From Rhizobacter sp. OV335 (GTDB lineage Bacteria; Pseudomonadota; Gammaproteobacteria; Burkholderiales; Burkholderiaceae_C): a stretch of DNA of 52,608 nucleotides. The notes under the pieces are model-generated. The model was not told the origin of the DNA. It saw only the letters and a list, made by a program, of their open reading frames with translations, and searched no databases. Position numbers and translations under genes: made by a program. This document shows positions 1 through 10,894 of the stretch, in pieces; position 1 is the stretch's first letter; every line of letters begins with the position of its first letter. Location: NCBI RefSeq assembly GCF_900142965.1, contig NZ_FRCQ01000039.1, positions 1 through 52,608 of the forward strand, in the 5' to 3' direction.

Positions 1-1
1 C

Positions 2-670
2 ACCGCCGTGATCGGCGGCTTCGGCGGCTACGAGCCGGTGCGCGGCGGCACCACCTACAGCGCCACCGGCAACGGCGGCCCGGCCCGCATCAACAACTCG
101 GTCAAGTACGAGTCGCCCACCTTCGCCGGCTTCAAGGCCGGTGCACTGTGGGGCTTCGGTGAAACCACCGGCGCCACCAACGACCAGCGCGTCGCCGACA
201 TCTATGCCCGCTACAGCGGCTACGGCTTCGACGCGATGGTCTCGTTCGTCGACGACAAGCAGGACCTGACGTCGCAGGACGTGCGCACGACCTCGGGCGC
301 GGTCGGCTACACCTACGGCGACTGGCACGGCACCGCCGGCGTGATCGCGGTGAACGACCGCAGCGCGGTGGACGCCGACGGCCAGGGCTTCTGGGTCGGC
401 GGCGACTACCGCTTCGGCGCGAACACGGTGCGTGCGCAGTTCGTCGAGAACAAGGCGAAGAACGTCAACGAAGGCACCACCAAGGCCTTCGGCGTCGGCT
501 ACCAGTACGACCTGTCGAAGCGCACCGCGCTGTACAGCGCGGTGACCCGCTTCAAGAACGAGGGTGACGGCTACGGCAACCGCTGGGCCAGCGCCGTCCC
601 GGCTGGCCTGACGACCGCCGACGATCGTGACATCACCGAGTTCACCGCAGGCATTCGCCACGCGTTCTGA
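2..670 (+). CDS. Gram-negative porin, C-terminal part (5' end outside window)
   Basis: The frame is open from the first bases of the window, so this is the C-terminal ~220 residues of a gene starting upstream. The product should be an outer-membrane beta-barrel that lets small hydrophilic solutes diffuse. Visible support: alternating aromatic and polar strands separated by Gly/Asn/Asp-rich turns, a segment reading RTALYSAVTRFKN typical of the last strands of beta-proteobacterial OmpC/Omp32-type porins, and the ending GIRHAF with a terminal Phe, the recognition signal for BAM-dependent insertion. The missing part would hold the signal peptide and the first strands. It is cut by the window edge, not broken. 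Substrate preference cannot be read from this fragment. Confidence 0.88.
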   Translation, partial: TAVIGGFGGYEPVRGGTTYSATGNGGPARINNSVKYESPTFAGFKAGALWGFGETTGATNDQRVADIYARYSGYGFDAMVSFVDDKQDLTSQDVRTTSGAVGYTYGDWHGTAGVIAVNDRSAVDADGQGFWVGGDYRFGANTVRAQFVENKAKNVNEGTTKAFGVGYQYDLSKRTALYSAVTRFKNEGDGYGNRWASAVPAGLTTADDRDITEFTAGIRHAF

Positions 671-689
671 AGCGGCGGCAAGCAGCGGC

Positions 690-2249
690 TCAAGGCGCGC
701 AGCGCCACGGGTACTGCGTGACGGGGTCGGCGGCTGCGACCGGGATGCAGCGCAGGTGCGCGGCGAACTGCGGCGCGAGCGGTGCAGGATTGGCCGCCCC
801 CGCGATGCCGGCGTAGCGCTCGTTCGTGTCCATGCAGCCGCCGGCATCGAAGCTGTAGCCGGCGCCGCCACCGGCTCCCAGGTACTGCATCGCCTGGGCG
901 CCGCACAGCGGGTCGTGCACCCCCAGCAAGACCCCGATCGTGTTCGCCCTGATGCGCGCGCGCTGCACCGCGTTGAGCAGGTGGCTCAGCCGCGCGATGT
1001 CGATGCCTGAGACGCCGTGCGAATAGCCGGGGATCCGCTGCGGCAGCACCTGCTGCACCGGGTCGCTTGCCAGCTGCCCGCCGAGGAAGCGATCGGCCGC
1101 CTGGTGCAGGAAGGCCTGGAAATCGAACACCGACGCGGTCAGCACGCGCGGATCGCCGAGGAAGCCGTCGATGTCGCCGGCCGCCATCGTGTCGCTCATC
1201 GCGCTTTCGATGAACAGCGGCGGGTGCGGGTTGCCGCTGGCGGTCAGCGCGTAGACCTGCGGCAGGAAGCTCGCCCGGATGCCCGCCAGCACGTCGATCG
1301 CGGGCCAGGCGGCCATCAGCTTGTCGATGGCCAGGCAATCGATCGGCGGGCCGTTGCGCAACCGGTTCGTCACCGGGTCGGCGCTGGCATCGGGGTTCTT
1401 CGACGGGTCGAAGATGTCCTGGCCGGTGAGCGGGCCGGCCGGCGTCTGCTCGGTGGCCCGGCAGTTCAGGTAGGCCGGGATCGCCCACGGCGTGCTGCTG
1501 CTGAAGCCCGGCCACGGGTTGTTGGGCGGCTGCACCGTGGCGGCGAAAGTCTGGTTGGCAACGGTGACCACCTGCACGGCCGGATTCACCGAGCGGGCGC
1601 CGAGCAGGAAGGCGTTGGCATTGGTGGCGTCCTGCACCGGCGCGGCCTGGCCGGTGGCCGGTCCGTCGAAGTTCATCAGCAGCCCGACGGTGTTCGACTG
1701 CGTCGCGAGCCCCGCCACCACGCCCTTCGCGTACCAGGCCCGGTATTCCTGCGGCAGGTACCAGTGGGCATTGTTCTGCGGAAACAGCGTGGCCGGTGCC
1801 GCGCCGCGGTACACCAGGAACTGGATCTCCGGGTGCGCGAGCGCCGCGGTGATCCAGGCCGGTCGGGTGAAGCTCGTCGCCTCGAAGAGCACCTTGGCCG
1901 CGCCGTAGGCGGCGCCGCTCGGGTCGAGTGCCGGTTGCCCGAGCGAATCGAGGCCGTCGATGCATTGCTGGTAGGCCTGCGCGGCATTGGGCAGCGCGGG
2001 CGGCACGGTCGGGCCGGTGGCCTGGGTGTCGTACTGCACGAGCCGGAAACGGAAGTCGTTGCGGCTGGTCTCGAACTTCTGCTGCTCCGCGAGGTTCATG
2101 CGCGCGAAGTTGGATTGCGCGCGGCCCGCGATGTCGCACCAGGTGGGTGGGAAGGTCACGGCCCGTGCCGCGGGCGCAAGCGCCCCGCCCATCAAGCCTG
2201 CCGCCATCGCGATCCGCCCGAACCCGAGCGCCTTCTGCCGACTTGCCAT
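690..2249 (-). CDS. Secreted protein of unknown function, 519 aa
   Basis: I do not recognise the family. The ATG at 2249 is chosen because it opens a good Sec signal peptide: MASRQK, then a hydrophobic Ala/Gly/Leu stretch ending in an APAARA-type cleavage site near residue 30. The reading frame stays open upstream, but the extra residues there look like translated non-coding sequence. The mature part is about 490 residues, Pro/Ala/Asn-rich, with several cysteines (PTWCDIAG at the N-terminus, CIDGL, LNCRAT, PPIDCLAI, DPLCGA, GGCMDT, LRCIP, WRCAP at the very end), which suggests disulfides in the periplasm or outside the cell. There is no lipobox and no obvious catalytic motif. It ends 19 bases from the porin stop and converges on it. 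Existence of the gene is well supported by length and composition; function is not. Confidence 0.7.
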   Translation of the reverse strand: MASRQKALGFGRIAMAAGLMGGALAPAARAVTFPPTWCDIAGRAQSNFARMNLAEQQKFETSRNDFRFRLVQYDTQATGPTVPPALPNAAQAYQQCIDGLDSLGQPALDPSGAAYGAAKVLFEATSFTRPAWITAALAHPEIQFLVYRGAAPATLFPQNNAHWYLPQEYRAWYAKGVVAGLATQSNTVGLLMNFDGPATGQAAPVQDATNANAFLLGARSVNPAVQVVTVANQTFAATVQPPNNPWPGFSSSTPWAIPAYLNCRATEQTPAGPLTGQDIFDPSKNPDASADPVTNRLRNGPPIDCLAIDKLMAAWPAIDVLAGIRASFLPQVYALTASGNPHPPLFIESAMSDTMAAGDIDGFLGDPRVLTASVFDFQAFLHQAADRFLGGQLASDPVQQVLPQRIPGYSHGVSGIDIARLSHLLNAVQRARIRANTIGVLLGVHDPLCGAQAMQYLGAGGGAGYSFDAGGCMDTNERYAGIAGAANPAPLAPQFAAHLRCIPVAAADPVTQYPWRCAP

Positions 2250-2320
2250 GACCGTCTCCTGGACTGCGGGGAGTGGTCGAAATATAGGCAGCCCCGGCCG
2301 TTCGACCAGGGGACATTCGT

Positions 2321-2785
<465 letters not shown>

Positions 2786-2810
2786 CGTGATTTCCTGGTC
2801 GTATACGGCA

Positions 2811-2887
2811 CTTCGGCAGGCTCAGTGCGGCCCTTCGACAAGCTCAGGGCGAACGGGGATTTTCCGTTCGGGCTGAGCCTGTCGAAG
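2811..2887. repeat. Dispersed CTTCGACAGGCTCAGG-type repeat, inverted pair (copy A)
   Basis: A degenerate unit (2811-2830), then a full 24-base unit (2833-2856, starting CTTCGACAAGCTCAGG and ending CGAACGG) and its near-perfect inverted copy (2864-2887) separated by 7 bases, able to form a long hairpin. It lies between pccA and the epimerase gene within one operon. Similar units occur at 7454-7621, 12506-12717 and 37552-37597. In translation this family gives the recurrent peptides [15 protein letters not shown] and FDKLRANG. Confidence 0.88.
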
Positions 2888-2900
2888 CCCTGCCCGCACC

Positions 2901-4901
2901 TCACTGAAACCGGATGATCACCTGGTCGACCGCCAGGCTCTCGCCCTTGGCCGCAGACACCTCGGCCACGACACCGTCCTGCGTGGCCACCAGGATGTTC
3001 TCCATCTTCATCGCCTCGATCGTCGCGAGCCGCTCGCCGGCGCGCACCTGCTGGCCCGGCGTGACCGCCACGTCGACCAGCAGCCCCGGCATCGGCGACA
3101 GCAAGAACTTCGACAGGTCCGGCGGTGCCTTGAACGGCATCAGCATCTGCAGCTCGGCCACGCGAGGCGCCAGCACCCGCGCGTCGATCTGCGCGCCATC
3201 GTGCGACACCCGGTACGCCAGGCCCAGCCGCTCGATCTGCGCGCAGAACGGCCGGCCGTTGCAATGCCCGCGGATCACCAGGTCGCGCAGGTTCGAATCG
3301 AACTCGATCAGGTAGCGCGCCTCGCCCACCCGCACCTCGTAGCTGCCCCCTTGCGGCCGCACCGTCAGCGCGGTGCGCTCGCTGCGCCCCTCGCCCAGCG
3401 GCACGACGACGACGAACTCCTCGCCGACCTGGAACTCATGCCCCGGCATCTGTCCGCTGATGCCGGCGGCGCGCTCCAGGTGCTGCCGGTTCGCCACCGC
3501 CGCCAGCGCGCGCAGGAACAACGGGTCGGCCGGCGTCACGAGCTCGGCCGAGAAGCCCTTCGGGAAGTGCTCGGCGATGAAGCCGGTGTTGAAGTCGCCG
3601 GCGACGAATTTCGGATGCGCCAGCAGCGCCGCCTGGAACGGAATGTTCGAGCTGATGCCGCGAATCGCGAAGCCGTTCAGCGCCTCGCGCATCTTCGCGA
3701 TCGCGTCGGCGCGGTCGCTGCCGTGCACGATCAGCTTCGCGATCATCGAGTCGTAGAACATCGGGATCTCGCCGCCCTCGTAGACGCCGGTGTCCACGCG
3801 CACGCCGCTCTGCTGCGCCGGCGGCTGGTAGCGCACCAGCCGGCCGGTCGACGGCAGGAAGTTGCGGAACGGGTCTTCGGCGTTGATGCGGCACTCCATC
3901 GCCCAGCCGTCGCGCTTGATCCCGGCTTGCGTGAACGGCAGCTTCTCGCCGGCCGCCACGCGGATCATCAGCTCCACCAGGTCGAGCCCGGTGATGCCCT
4001 CGGTCACCGGGTGTTCCACCTGCAGCCGGGTGTTCATCTCGAGGAAGTAGAAGCTCTTGTCCTTGCCGACCACGAACTCCACCGTGCCGGCCGACTGGTA
4101 GTCCACCGCCTTCGCGAGCGCCACGGCCTGCGCGCCCATCGCCTGGCGGGTTTTCTCATCGAGGAAGGGGCTGGGCGCCTCCTCGATCACCTTCTGGTGG
4201 CGGCGCTGGATCGAGCACTCGCGCTCCCACAGGTAGACCGTGTTGCCGTGCGCATCGCCCAGCACCTGGATCTCGATGTGGCGCGGCTCCTCGACGAATT
4301 TCTCGATGAACACGCGGTCGTCGCCGAAGCTGTTGCGGGCCTCGTTCTGGCAGGCGGTGAAGCCTTCGAAGGCCTCCTTGTCGTTGAACGCGACCCGCAG
4401 GCCCTTGCCGCCACCGCCGGCGCTCGCCTTGATCATCACCGGGTAGCCGATGCCCTTCGCGATCTCGACCGCATGCTGCGCGGTGTCGATCGCGGCGTTG
4501 TGGCCGGGGATGGTGTTCACCTTCGCGGCAGCCGCCAGCTTCTTCGACGCGATCTTGTCGCCCATCGCGGCGATCGACGCATGCTTCGGGCCGATGAAGA
4601 CGATGCCTTCTTCCTCGACGCGGCGCGCGAACTCCTCGTTCTCGCTGAGGAAGCCGTAGCCCGGGTGCACCGCCTGCGCGCCGGTCTGCTTGCAGGCCGC
4701 GATGATCTTGTCCATCACCAGGTACGACTCGCGCGATGCGGCCGCGCCGATGTGCACCGCTTCATCGGCGAGCTCGACGTGGCGCGCGTCGCGGTCGGCA
4801 TCGGAATACACCGCCACCGTCTGGATGCCCATCTTCTTCGCGGTGTGGATCACGCGGCAGGCGATCTCGCCGCGGTTGGCGATCAGGATCTTGGTAAACA
4901 T
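2901..4901 (-). CDS. pccA: Propionyl-CoA (acyl-CoA) carboxylase, biotin-carboxylase/BCCP alpha subunit
   Basis: 666 residues, the usual length of PccA. Start chosen at the ATG giving MFTKILIANRGEIACRV, the canonical biotin-carboxylase N-terminus; the open frame continues upstream but overlaps pccB. Domains in order: biotin carboxylase (about 1-450) with the ATP-grasp glycine loop SAGGGGKGL, RHIEIQVLGD and EMNTRLQVEHPVTE; a BT/linker region; and a C-terminal biotinyl domain with EAMKMEN, placing the biotinylated Lys near 632, 35 residues from the end as expected. It carboxylates biotin using ATP and bicarbonate for transfer by PccB onto propionyl-CoA. It follows pccB by 11 bases in the methylmalonyl-CoA operon, which supports propionyl-CoA over acetyl- or methylcrotonyl-CoA as substrate. 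Confidence 0.95.
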   Translation of the reverse strand: MFTKILIANRGEIACRVIHTAKKMGIQTVAVYSDADRDARHVELADEAVHIGAAASRESYLVMDKIIAACKQTGAQAVHPGYGFLSENEEFARRVEEEGIVFIGPKHASIAAMGDKIASKKLAAAAKVNTIPGHNAAIDTAQHAVEIAKGIGYPVMIKASAGGGGKGLRVAFNDKEAFEGFTACQNEARNSFGDDRVFIEKFVEEPRHIEIQVLGDAHGNTVYLWERECSIQRRHQKVIEEAPSPFLDEKTRQAMGAQAVALAKAVDYQSAGTVEFVVGKDKSFYFLEMNTRLQVEHPVTEGITGLDLVELMIRVAAGEKLPFTQAGIKRDGWAMECRINAEDPFRNFLPSTGRLVRYQPPAQQSGVRVDTGVYEGGEIPMFYDSMIAKLIVHGSDRADAIAKMREALNGFAIRGISSNIPFQAALLAHPKFVAGDFNTGFIAEHFPKGFSAELVTPADPLFLRALAAVANRQHLERAAGISGQMPGHEFQVGEEFVVVVPLGEGRSERTALTVRPQGGSYEVRVGEARYLIEFDSNLRDLVIRGHCNGRPFCAQIERLGLAYRVSHDGAQIDARVLAPRVAELQMLMPFKAPPDLSKFLLSPMPGLLVDVAVTPGQQVRAGERLATIEAMKMENILVATQDGVVAEVSAAKGESLAVDQVIIRFQ

Positions 4902-4912
4902 CGGGGCGCTCC

Positions 4913-6445
<1,533 letters not shown>

Positions 6446-6446
6446 G

Positions 6447-7916
6447 TCAGCTCACTCCGGGTAGTTCGTCGGATGCAAAGAGGCGCAGCAGCGTGTGTGC
6501 GGCCGATGACGGGGCGATGCGCGCGGCCGCAACGTCGCGCGTGACATCGGCCAGCGCAGCGCGCACGCGCGGATGGTGCTTGAAGTCGGCGTGCAGCCGG
6601 GCGTGGATCAAGTCCCACATCCAGGACTGCGCCTGGCGCTCGCGGCGGCGCGCGAACTCGCCGCTCGCGCGGCGCTCGTCGGCGAACTGCTGCACGCGTT
6701 GCCAGAATTCGGTGATGCCCTGCACCTTGAGCGCGCTGATCTGCATCACGCGCGCCGGTGGCACGTGGTCGGGGCGGCCGTGGAAGCTGAACACCTGCAA
6801 GGCGCTGGTGATCTGGGCCTCGGCGCGGGTCGCGGCCACCGGATCGAGGTCGGCCTTGTTGATGACGACGAGGTCGGCGAGCTCCATCACGCCCTTCTTG
6901 ATGGCCTGCAGGTCGTCGCCGGCATTGGGCAGCTGCAGCAGCACGAACATGTCGGTCATGCTGGCGACCGCGGTTTCGCTCTGGCCGACGCCGACGGTCT
7001 CGACCAGCACGACGTCGTGGCCGGCCGCCTCGCAGACCAGCATCGCCTCGCGCGTCTTCTCGGCCACGCCGCCGAGCGTGCCGGACGACGGGCTCGGGCG
7101 GATGTACGCGGCGTCGTTGACGGACAGCTGCTCCATGCGCGTCTTGTCGCCGAGGATCGAGCCGCCGGAGACGGTGGACGACGGGTCGACCGTCAGCACC
7201 GCGACGCGGTGGCCTTGCGCGATCAGGTGCAGCCCGAAGGCCTCGATGAAGGTCGACTTGCCGACCCCGGGCACGCCGGAGATGCCCAGGCGCAGCGCGC
7301 GGCCGGTGTGGGGCAGCAGCGTGTTCAGCAGCGCGTCGGCGCGCAGGCGGTGGTCGGGGCGGGTGGATTCGAGCAGGGTGATGGATTTGGCGATGGCGCG
7401 GCGCTGGTGGGCGAGGATGCCTTCGATCAACGCTGTGTCATTGCCGGCAGGCCCTTCGACAGGCTCAGGGCGAACGGCTCTTTCCCCCGTTCGCCCTGAG
7501 CTTGTCGACGGGTCGGGCTGAGCCGCACCCTGTTCTGGCTGAGCCATACCCCGTTCGGGCTGAGCTTGTCGAAGCCTTGCCTCACCTGGCACCACCCCTT
7601 CGACAGGCTCAGGGCGAACGGAGGAGGAAGCGGAAGTGCGGGAGCGGGCCAGCACGGAGACCTTGTCCCAATCCCCCTCAATCAGCGCCTGCTTCTTTGC
7701 CCGGCTCCACCCCTTCACCCGAAGTTCCCCGACCAAGGCCTCCTCGCGCGTCGCCATCTCCTGCGCCCACACCAGTTCCACCGGTCGCCGCTCGTGCGTG
7801 TATCCCGGCAACTCCCCGGCCTGATGCTGCGCAACACGCAGCTCCAGTTCGTCGGTATGCCCGACATAGAAGCTGCCATCCGCGCAGCGCAGCATGTAGA
7901 CGAAGAACGGCTTCAC
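6447..7916 (-). CDS. meaB: GIY-YIG domain joined in frame to MeaB-type GTPase through a translated repeat
   Basis: 489 residues if translated from the GTG at 7916, which has GGGGAA upstream and lies 14 bases after the scpA stop; a TTG at 7940 overlapping scpA is the alternative. Residues ~3-90 form a small GIY-YIG nuclease module ([16 protein letters not shown], then a conserved Glu in [16 protein letters not shown]). Residues ~95-170 are low-complexity peptides ([25 protein letters not shown]) produced by reading through repeat copy B. From ~172 onward it is a full MeaB/ArgK G3E GTPase, the mutase chaperone: [12 protein letters not shown] (Walker A), [36 protein letters not shown] separate MeaB start is possible at the ATG at 7547 (inside the repeat) or a TTG just after it. 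Whether one fused protein or two are made is unresolved. Confidence 0.85.
   Translation of the reverse strand: MKPFFVYMLRCADGSFYVGHTDELELRVAQHQAGELPGYTHERRPVELVWAQEMATREEALVGELRVKGWSRAKKQALIEGDWDKVSVLARSRTSASSSVRPEPVEGVVPGEARLRQAQPERGMAQPEQGAAQPDPSTSSGRTGERAVRPEPVEGPAGNDTALIEGILAHQRRAIAKSITLLESTRPDHRLRADALLNTLLPHTGRALRLGISGVPGVGKSTFIEAFGLHLIAQGHRVAVLTVDPSSTVSGGSILGDKTRMEQLSVNDAAYIRPSPSSGTLGGVAEKTREAMLVCEAAGHDVVLVETVGVGQSETAVASMTDMFVLLQLPNAGDDLQAIKKGVMELADLVVINKADLDPVAATRAEAQITSALQVFSFHGRPDHVPPARVMQISALKVQGITEFWQRVQQFADERRASGEFARRRERQAQSWMWDLIHARLHADFKHHPRVRAALADVTRDVAAARIAPSSAAHTLLRLFASDELPGVS
7454..7621. repeat. Dispersed repeat cluster inside the GIY-YIG/meaB reading frame (copy B)
   Basis: Four recognisable units of the same family as copy A: 7454-7477 forward, 7487-7508 inverted, 7551-7574 inverted and 7598-7621 forward, with degenerate fragments (GGGCTGAGC, TGGCTGAGC) between. 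Two hairpin pairs can form (7454/7487 and 7551/7598). No stop codon occurs in the meaB frame across the cluster, so the repeat is translated as a linker. Confidence 0.9.
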
Positions 7917-7929
7917 GAATTCCCCGAGC

Positions 7930-10119
7930 TCAGCCTTCAATCGCCTTGCGGATCTGTTCGAGAACGTCCTTCGCGCTCGCCGGGATCGGCGTGCCCGGCC
8001 CGTAGATGCCCTTCACGCCCGCCTCGTAGAGAAACTCGTAGTCCTGTCGTGGGATCACGCCGCCGACGAACACGATGATGTCGTCCGCGCCCTGCGCCTT
8101 CAGCGATTCGATGATCGCCGGCACCAGCGTCTTGTGGCCCGCCGCCAGCGTGCTGACGCCCACCGCGTGCACGTCGTTCTCGATCGCCTGCCGCGCGCAC
8201 TCCTCGGCCGTCTGGAACAACGGCCCCATGTCGACGTCGAAGCCCAGGTCGGCGAACGCGGTCGCCACCACCTTCGCGCCGCGGTCATGCCCGTCCTGCC
8301 CGAGCTTGGCGATCATCACGCGCGGACGCCGGCCCTGCGCCTGCGCGAACTCGGCGATCTCCTGCTGGAGCTGGGCCCAGCCCTCGGCACTGTCGTAGGC
8401 AGCTGCATACACACCGGTCACCTTTTGCGTATCGGCGCGGTGGCGCCCCCACACCTTCTCCAGCGCATCGCTGACCTCGCCCACCGTGGCGCGCGCACGC
8501 ACCGCGTCGATCGACAAGGCCAGCAGGTTGCCCTGCCCCGACTGGGCGCACTCGGTGAGTGCCGCCAGCGCCCGCTCGACCGCCGCGGCATCGCGCGCCG
8601 CGCGCACCTGTGCGAGCCGCTTCAGCTGGTTCTCGCGCACCGCATGGTTGTCGATGTCGAGGATGTCGATCGGGTCTTCCTGCTTCAGCTTGTATTTGTT
8701 GACGCCGACGATCACGTCGCGGCCGGAGTCGATGCGCGCCTGCTTCTCGGCCGCGCTCGCCTCGATCTTCAGCTTGGCCCAGCCGCTGTCGACGGCCTTC
8801 ACCATGCCGCCCATCGCATCCACTTCCTCGATCAACGTCCAGGCGGCGTCCGCCATGTCCTGCGTCAGCTTCTCCATCATGTAGCTGCCGGCCCACGGGT
8901 CGACCACGCTGGTGATGTGCGTCTCTTCCTGGATGATCAGCTGCGTGTTGCGCGCGATGCGCGCGCTGAAGTCGGTCGGCAACGCGATCGCTTCGTCGAG
9001 CGCATTGGTGTGCAGGCTCTGCGTGCCGCCGAACACCGCGGCCATCGCCTCGACCGTCGTGCGCACCACGTTGTTGTACGGGTCCTGCTCGGTCAGGCTC
9101 CAGCCCGAGGTCTGGCAGTGGGTGCGCAGCATCAGGCTCTTCGGGTTCTTCGCGCCGAAGCCGCTCATGATCCGCCACCACAGCAGCCGCGCCGCGCGCA
9201 TCTTGGCCACCTCGAGGTAGAAGTTCATCCCGACCGCCCAGAAGAAGCTGAGCCGCCCGGCGAACTCGTCGACGTCCAGCCCCTTGGCCAGCGCCGTCTT
9301 CACGTACTCCTTGCCGTCGGCCAGCGTGAAGGCCAGCTCCAGCGCCTGGTTCGCGCCGGCTTCCTGCATGTGGTAGCCGCTGATGCTGATCGAGTTGAAC
9401 TTCGGCATCTGCTTCGCGGTGTACGCGATGATGTCGCCGATCACCCGCATGCTCGGCTCGGGCGGGAAGATGTAGGTGTTGCGGACCATGAACTCCTTGA
9501 GGATGTCGTTCTGGATGGTCCCGCTCAGCTGGTCCTGCGGCACGCCCTGCTCTTCGGCCGCCACCACGTAGCCGGCCAGCACCGGCAGCACCGCGCCGTT
9601 CATCGTCATCGACACCGACACCTTGTCGAGCGGGATGCCGTCGAACAGGATCTTCATGTCCTCGACGCTGTCGATCGCGACGCCCGCCTTGCCGACGTCG
9701 CCGGTCACGCGCGGGTGGTCGCTGTCGTAGCCGCGGTGGGTGGCGAGGTCGAACGCCACGCTGACGCCCTGCGCGCCGGCATCGAGGGCCTTGCGGTAGA
9801 ACGCGTTCGAGGCCTCGGCGGTCGAGAAACCGGCGTACTGGCGGATCGTCCACGGCCGCACCGCGTACATCGTCGCCTGCGGGCCGCGCACGAACGGCGC
9901 GAAGCCGGGCAGCGTGTCGGTGTAGCGCAGCTCGCGGGTGTCGGCGGCGGTGTACAGCGGCTTCACGCGGATGCCCTCGGGCGTGACCCAGTCGAGCGCG
10001 TCGACATTCCCGCCCGGCGCGGATTTCGCGGCCGCCTTCTGCCACGCGGGCAGCGCATCGGAATTCAACAACGCACCCGACACCGCGTCTTTCGCATCCG
10101 GTTTTTTCTGGTCAGACAT
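7930..10119 (-). CDS. scpA: Methylmalonyl-CoA mutase, single-chain homodimeric type
   Basis: 729 residues, matching the ScpA/MutA-type mutase. Start placed at the ATG giving [13 protein letters not shown], with GGAG 11 bases upstream; a longer frame exists but runs into the operator region. N-terminal TIM-barrel (about 40-560) contains [18 protein letters not shown] and [11 protein letters not shown]; the C-terminal ~130 residues are the cobalamin domain with the base-off B12 motif [10 protein letters not shown] and [13 protein letters not shown]. It isomerises R-methylmalonyl-CoA to succinyl-CoA using adenosylcobalamin in the cytoplasm. It is the first gene of the operon, so mutase, its GTPase chaperone, carboxylase and epimerase are made together for propionate, odd-chain and branched amino-acid catabolism. 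It is divergent from a GntR regulator. Confidence 0.96.
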   Translation of the reverse strand: MSDQKKPDAKDAVSGALLNSDALPAWQKAAAKSAPGGNVDALDWVTPEGIRVKPLYTAADTRELRYTDTLPGFAPFVRGPQATMYAVRPWTIRQYAGFSTAEASNAFYRKALDAGAQGVSVAFDLATHRGYDSDHPRVTGDVGKAGVAIDSVEDMKILFDGIPLDKVSVSMTMNGAVLPVLAGYVVAAEEQGVPQDQLSGTIQNDILKEFMVRNTYIFPPEPSMRVIGDIIAYTAKQMPKFNSISISGYHMQEAGANQALELAFTLADGKEYVKTALAKGLDVDEFAGRLSFFWAVGMNFYLEVAKMRAARLLWWRIMSGFGAKNPKSLMLRTHCQTSGWSLTEQDPYNNVVRTTVEAMAAVFGGTQSLHTNALDEAIALPTDFSARIARNTQLIIQEETHITSVVDPWAGSYMMEKLTQDMADAAWTLIEEVDAMGGMVKAVDSGWAKLKIEASAAEKQARIDSGRDVIVGVNKYKLKQEDPIDILDIDNHAVRENQLKRLAQVRAARDAAAVERALAALTECAQSGQGNLLALSIDAVRARATVGEVSDALEKVWGRHRADTQKVTGVYAAAYDSAEGWAQLQQEIAEFAQAQGRRPRVMIAKLGQDGHDRGAKVVATAFADLGFDVDMGPLFQTAEECARQAIENDVHAVGVSTLAAGHKTLVPAIIESLKAQGADDIIVFVGGVIPRQDYEFLYEAGVKGIYGPGTPIPASAKDVLEQIRKAIEG

Positions 10120-10132
10120 GGGCCTGCTCCGC

Positions 10133-10161
10133 TGGACGACCCGGCAGGCGTCATCCATAAT
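10133..10161 (+). promoter_or_regulatory. Candidate promoter of the GntR regulator gene
   Basis: TGGACG at 10133-10138 and CATAAT at 10156-10161 with a 17-base spacer. Predicted transcription would begin about 8-9 bases before the ATG at 10177, so the mRNA would be almost leaderless. The -10 box overlaps the left arm of the palindrome at 10157-10176, compatible with autoregulation. Confidence 0.4.
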
Positions 10162-10176
10162 TCAAAATTGAATTAT
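10157..10176. promoter_or_regulatory. Palindromic operator in the gntR-scpA divergent region
   Basis: Perfect 9-base inverted repeat ATAATTCAA / TTGAATTAT with an AA centre. It is strikingly AT-rich in a very GC-rich region and lies in the only intergenic space between the regulator and the mutase operon. It overlaps the candidate -10 boxes on both strands. Dyads of this size are typical sites for dimeric GntR/FadR regulators. Confidence 0.75.
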
Positions 10177-10199
10177 ATGTCCAAGGTCTCCACCGCCAA
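10172..10199 (-). promoter_or_regulatory. Candidate promoter of the methylmalonyl-CoA operon
   Basis: On the minus strand TTGGCG (10199-10194) and a perfect TATAAT (10177-10172) with a 16-base spacer, giving a start near 10165 and a leader of about 45 bases before scpA. The -10 box overlaps the right arm of the operator. The -35 lies inside the start of the gntR coding sequence. Confidence 0.5.
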
Positions 10200-10857
10200 G
10201 GCGGCTCCCCTCGCCCGCAGCGCCACGCTGCCGGCCACCCAGGCGCTCTACGTGCAGGTCGCCGAGCGCCTGCGTGCGCGCATCATGGCCCACACGCTGG
10301 CGCCCGGCAGCTGGATCGACGAGCAAGCCCTGACGGCCGAGTACGGCATCAGCCGCACGCCGCTGCGCGAGGCGCTGAAGGTGCTGGCCGCCGAGGGGCT
10401 GGTGACGATGAAGCTGCGCCGCGGCGCCTACGTCACCGAGGTCTCCGAGCGCGACCTGGCCGAGGTGTTCCACCTGCTGGCGCTGCTCGAGAGCGATGCC
10501 GCCGCGGCGGCCGCCACGCTGGCGAGCGACGCGCAGCTGGCCGAGCTGCAGGCGCTGCACCAGGCGCTCGAAGACAGCGTGGCCGACCGCGACGCGTTCT
10601 TCCGCGCGAACGAGCAGTTCCACATGCGGCTGCTGGAGATCGCCGACAACCGCTGGCGCCATCAGCTGGTCACCGACCTGCGCAAGGTGATGAAGCTGAA
10701 CCGGCACCACTCGCTGTTCAAGCAGGGCCGGCTCGACGCGTCGCTGAAGGAGCACCGCAGGATCATGGCGGCGCTGAAGGCGCGCGACGGCACGAAGGTG
10801 CAGCAGCTGATGCAGCAGCACCTGACGAATGGACGTGACGCCGCGATGCCGGCCTGA
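10177..10857 (+). CDS. GntR-family (FadR/FCD type) transcriptional regulator
   Basis: 226 residues. The N-terminal winged helix (about 20-90) has the GntR signature: YVQVAERLRARIMAHTLAPGS, EYGISRTPLREALKVL and LRRGAYVTEV. The C-terminal ~130 residues are an all-helical FCD-type ligand domain with the conserved metal-site Asp/His pattern (NEQFHMRLLEIADN, LKEHRRIMAAL). The start at 10177 directly abuts the operator palindrome and has no Shine-Dalgarno sequence; no better start lies before the HTH. Its divergent position and the shared operator make it the likely repressor or sensor for the propionyl/methylmalonyl-CoA operon, probably responding to a pathway acid or CoA ester (inference). folA follows 37 bases downstream. 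Confidence 0.9.
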   Translation: MSKVSTAKAAPLARSATLPATQALYVQVAERLRARIMAHTLAPGSWIDEQALTAEYGISRTPLREALKVLAAEGLVTMKLRRGAYVTEVSERDLAEVFHLLALLESDAAAAAATLASDAQLAELQALHQALEDSVADRDAFFRANEQFHMRLLEIADNRWRHQLVTDLRKVMKLNRHHSLFKQGRLDASLKEHRRIMAALKARDGTKVQQLMQQHLTNGRDAAMPA

Positions 10858-10894
10858 TATCGGGGCGCCACCGGCCGCGGCGACAATCGCGCCC

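Noticed and set aside
2-670. Porin as a truncated pseudogene
   Set aside because: The frame is open to the window edge and ends normally with a C-terminal Phe; it is simply cut by the window.
2811-2887. CRISPR-like array
   Set aside because: Units are inverted, differ in length and have no regular spacers; they fit a dispersed palindromic repeat family, and no cas gene is present.
8134-10857. 907-residue plus-strand frame across scpA and the GntR gene
   Set aside because: Only its last ~226 residues, from 10177, encode a recognisable GntR protein; the rest is antisense to scpA and is Arg/His/Leu-rich shadow sequence expected in GC-rich DNA.
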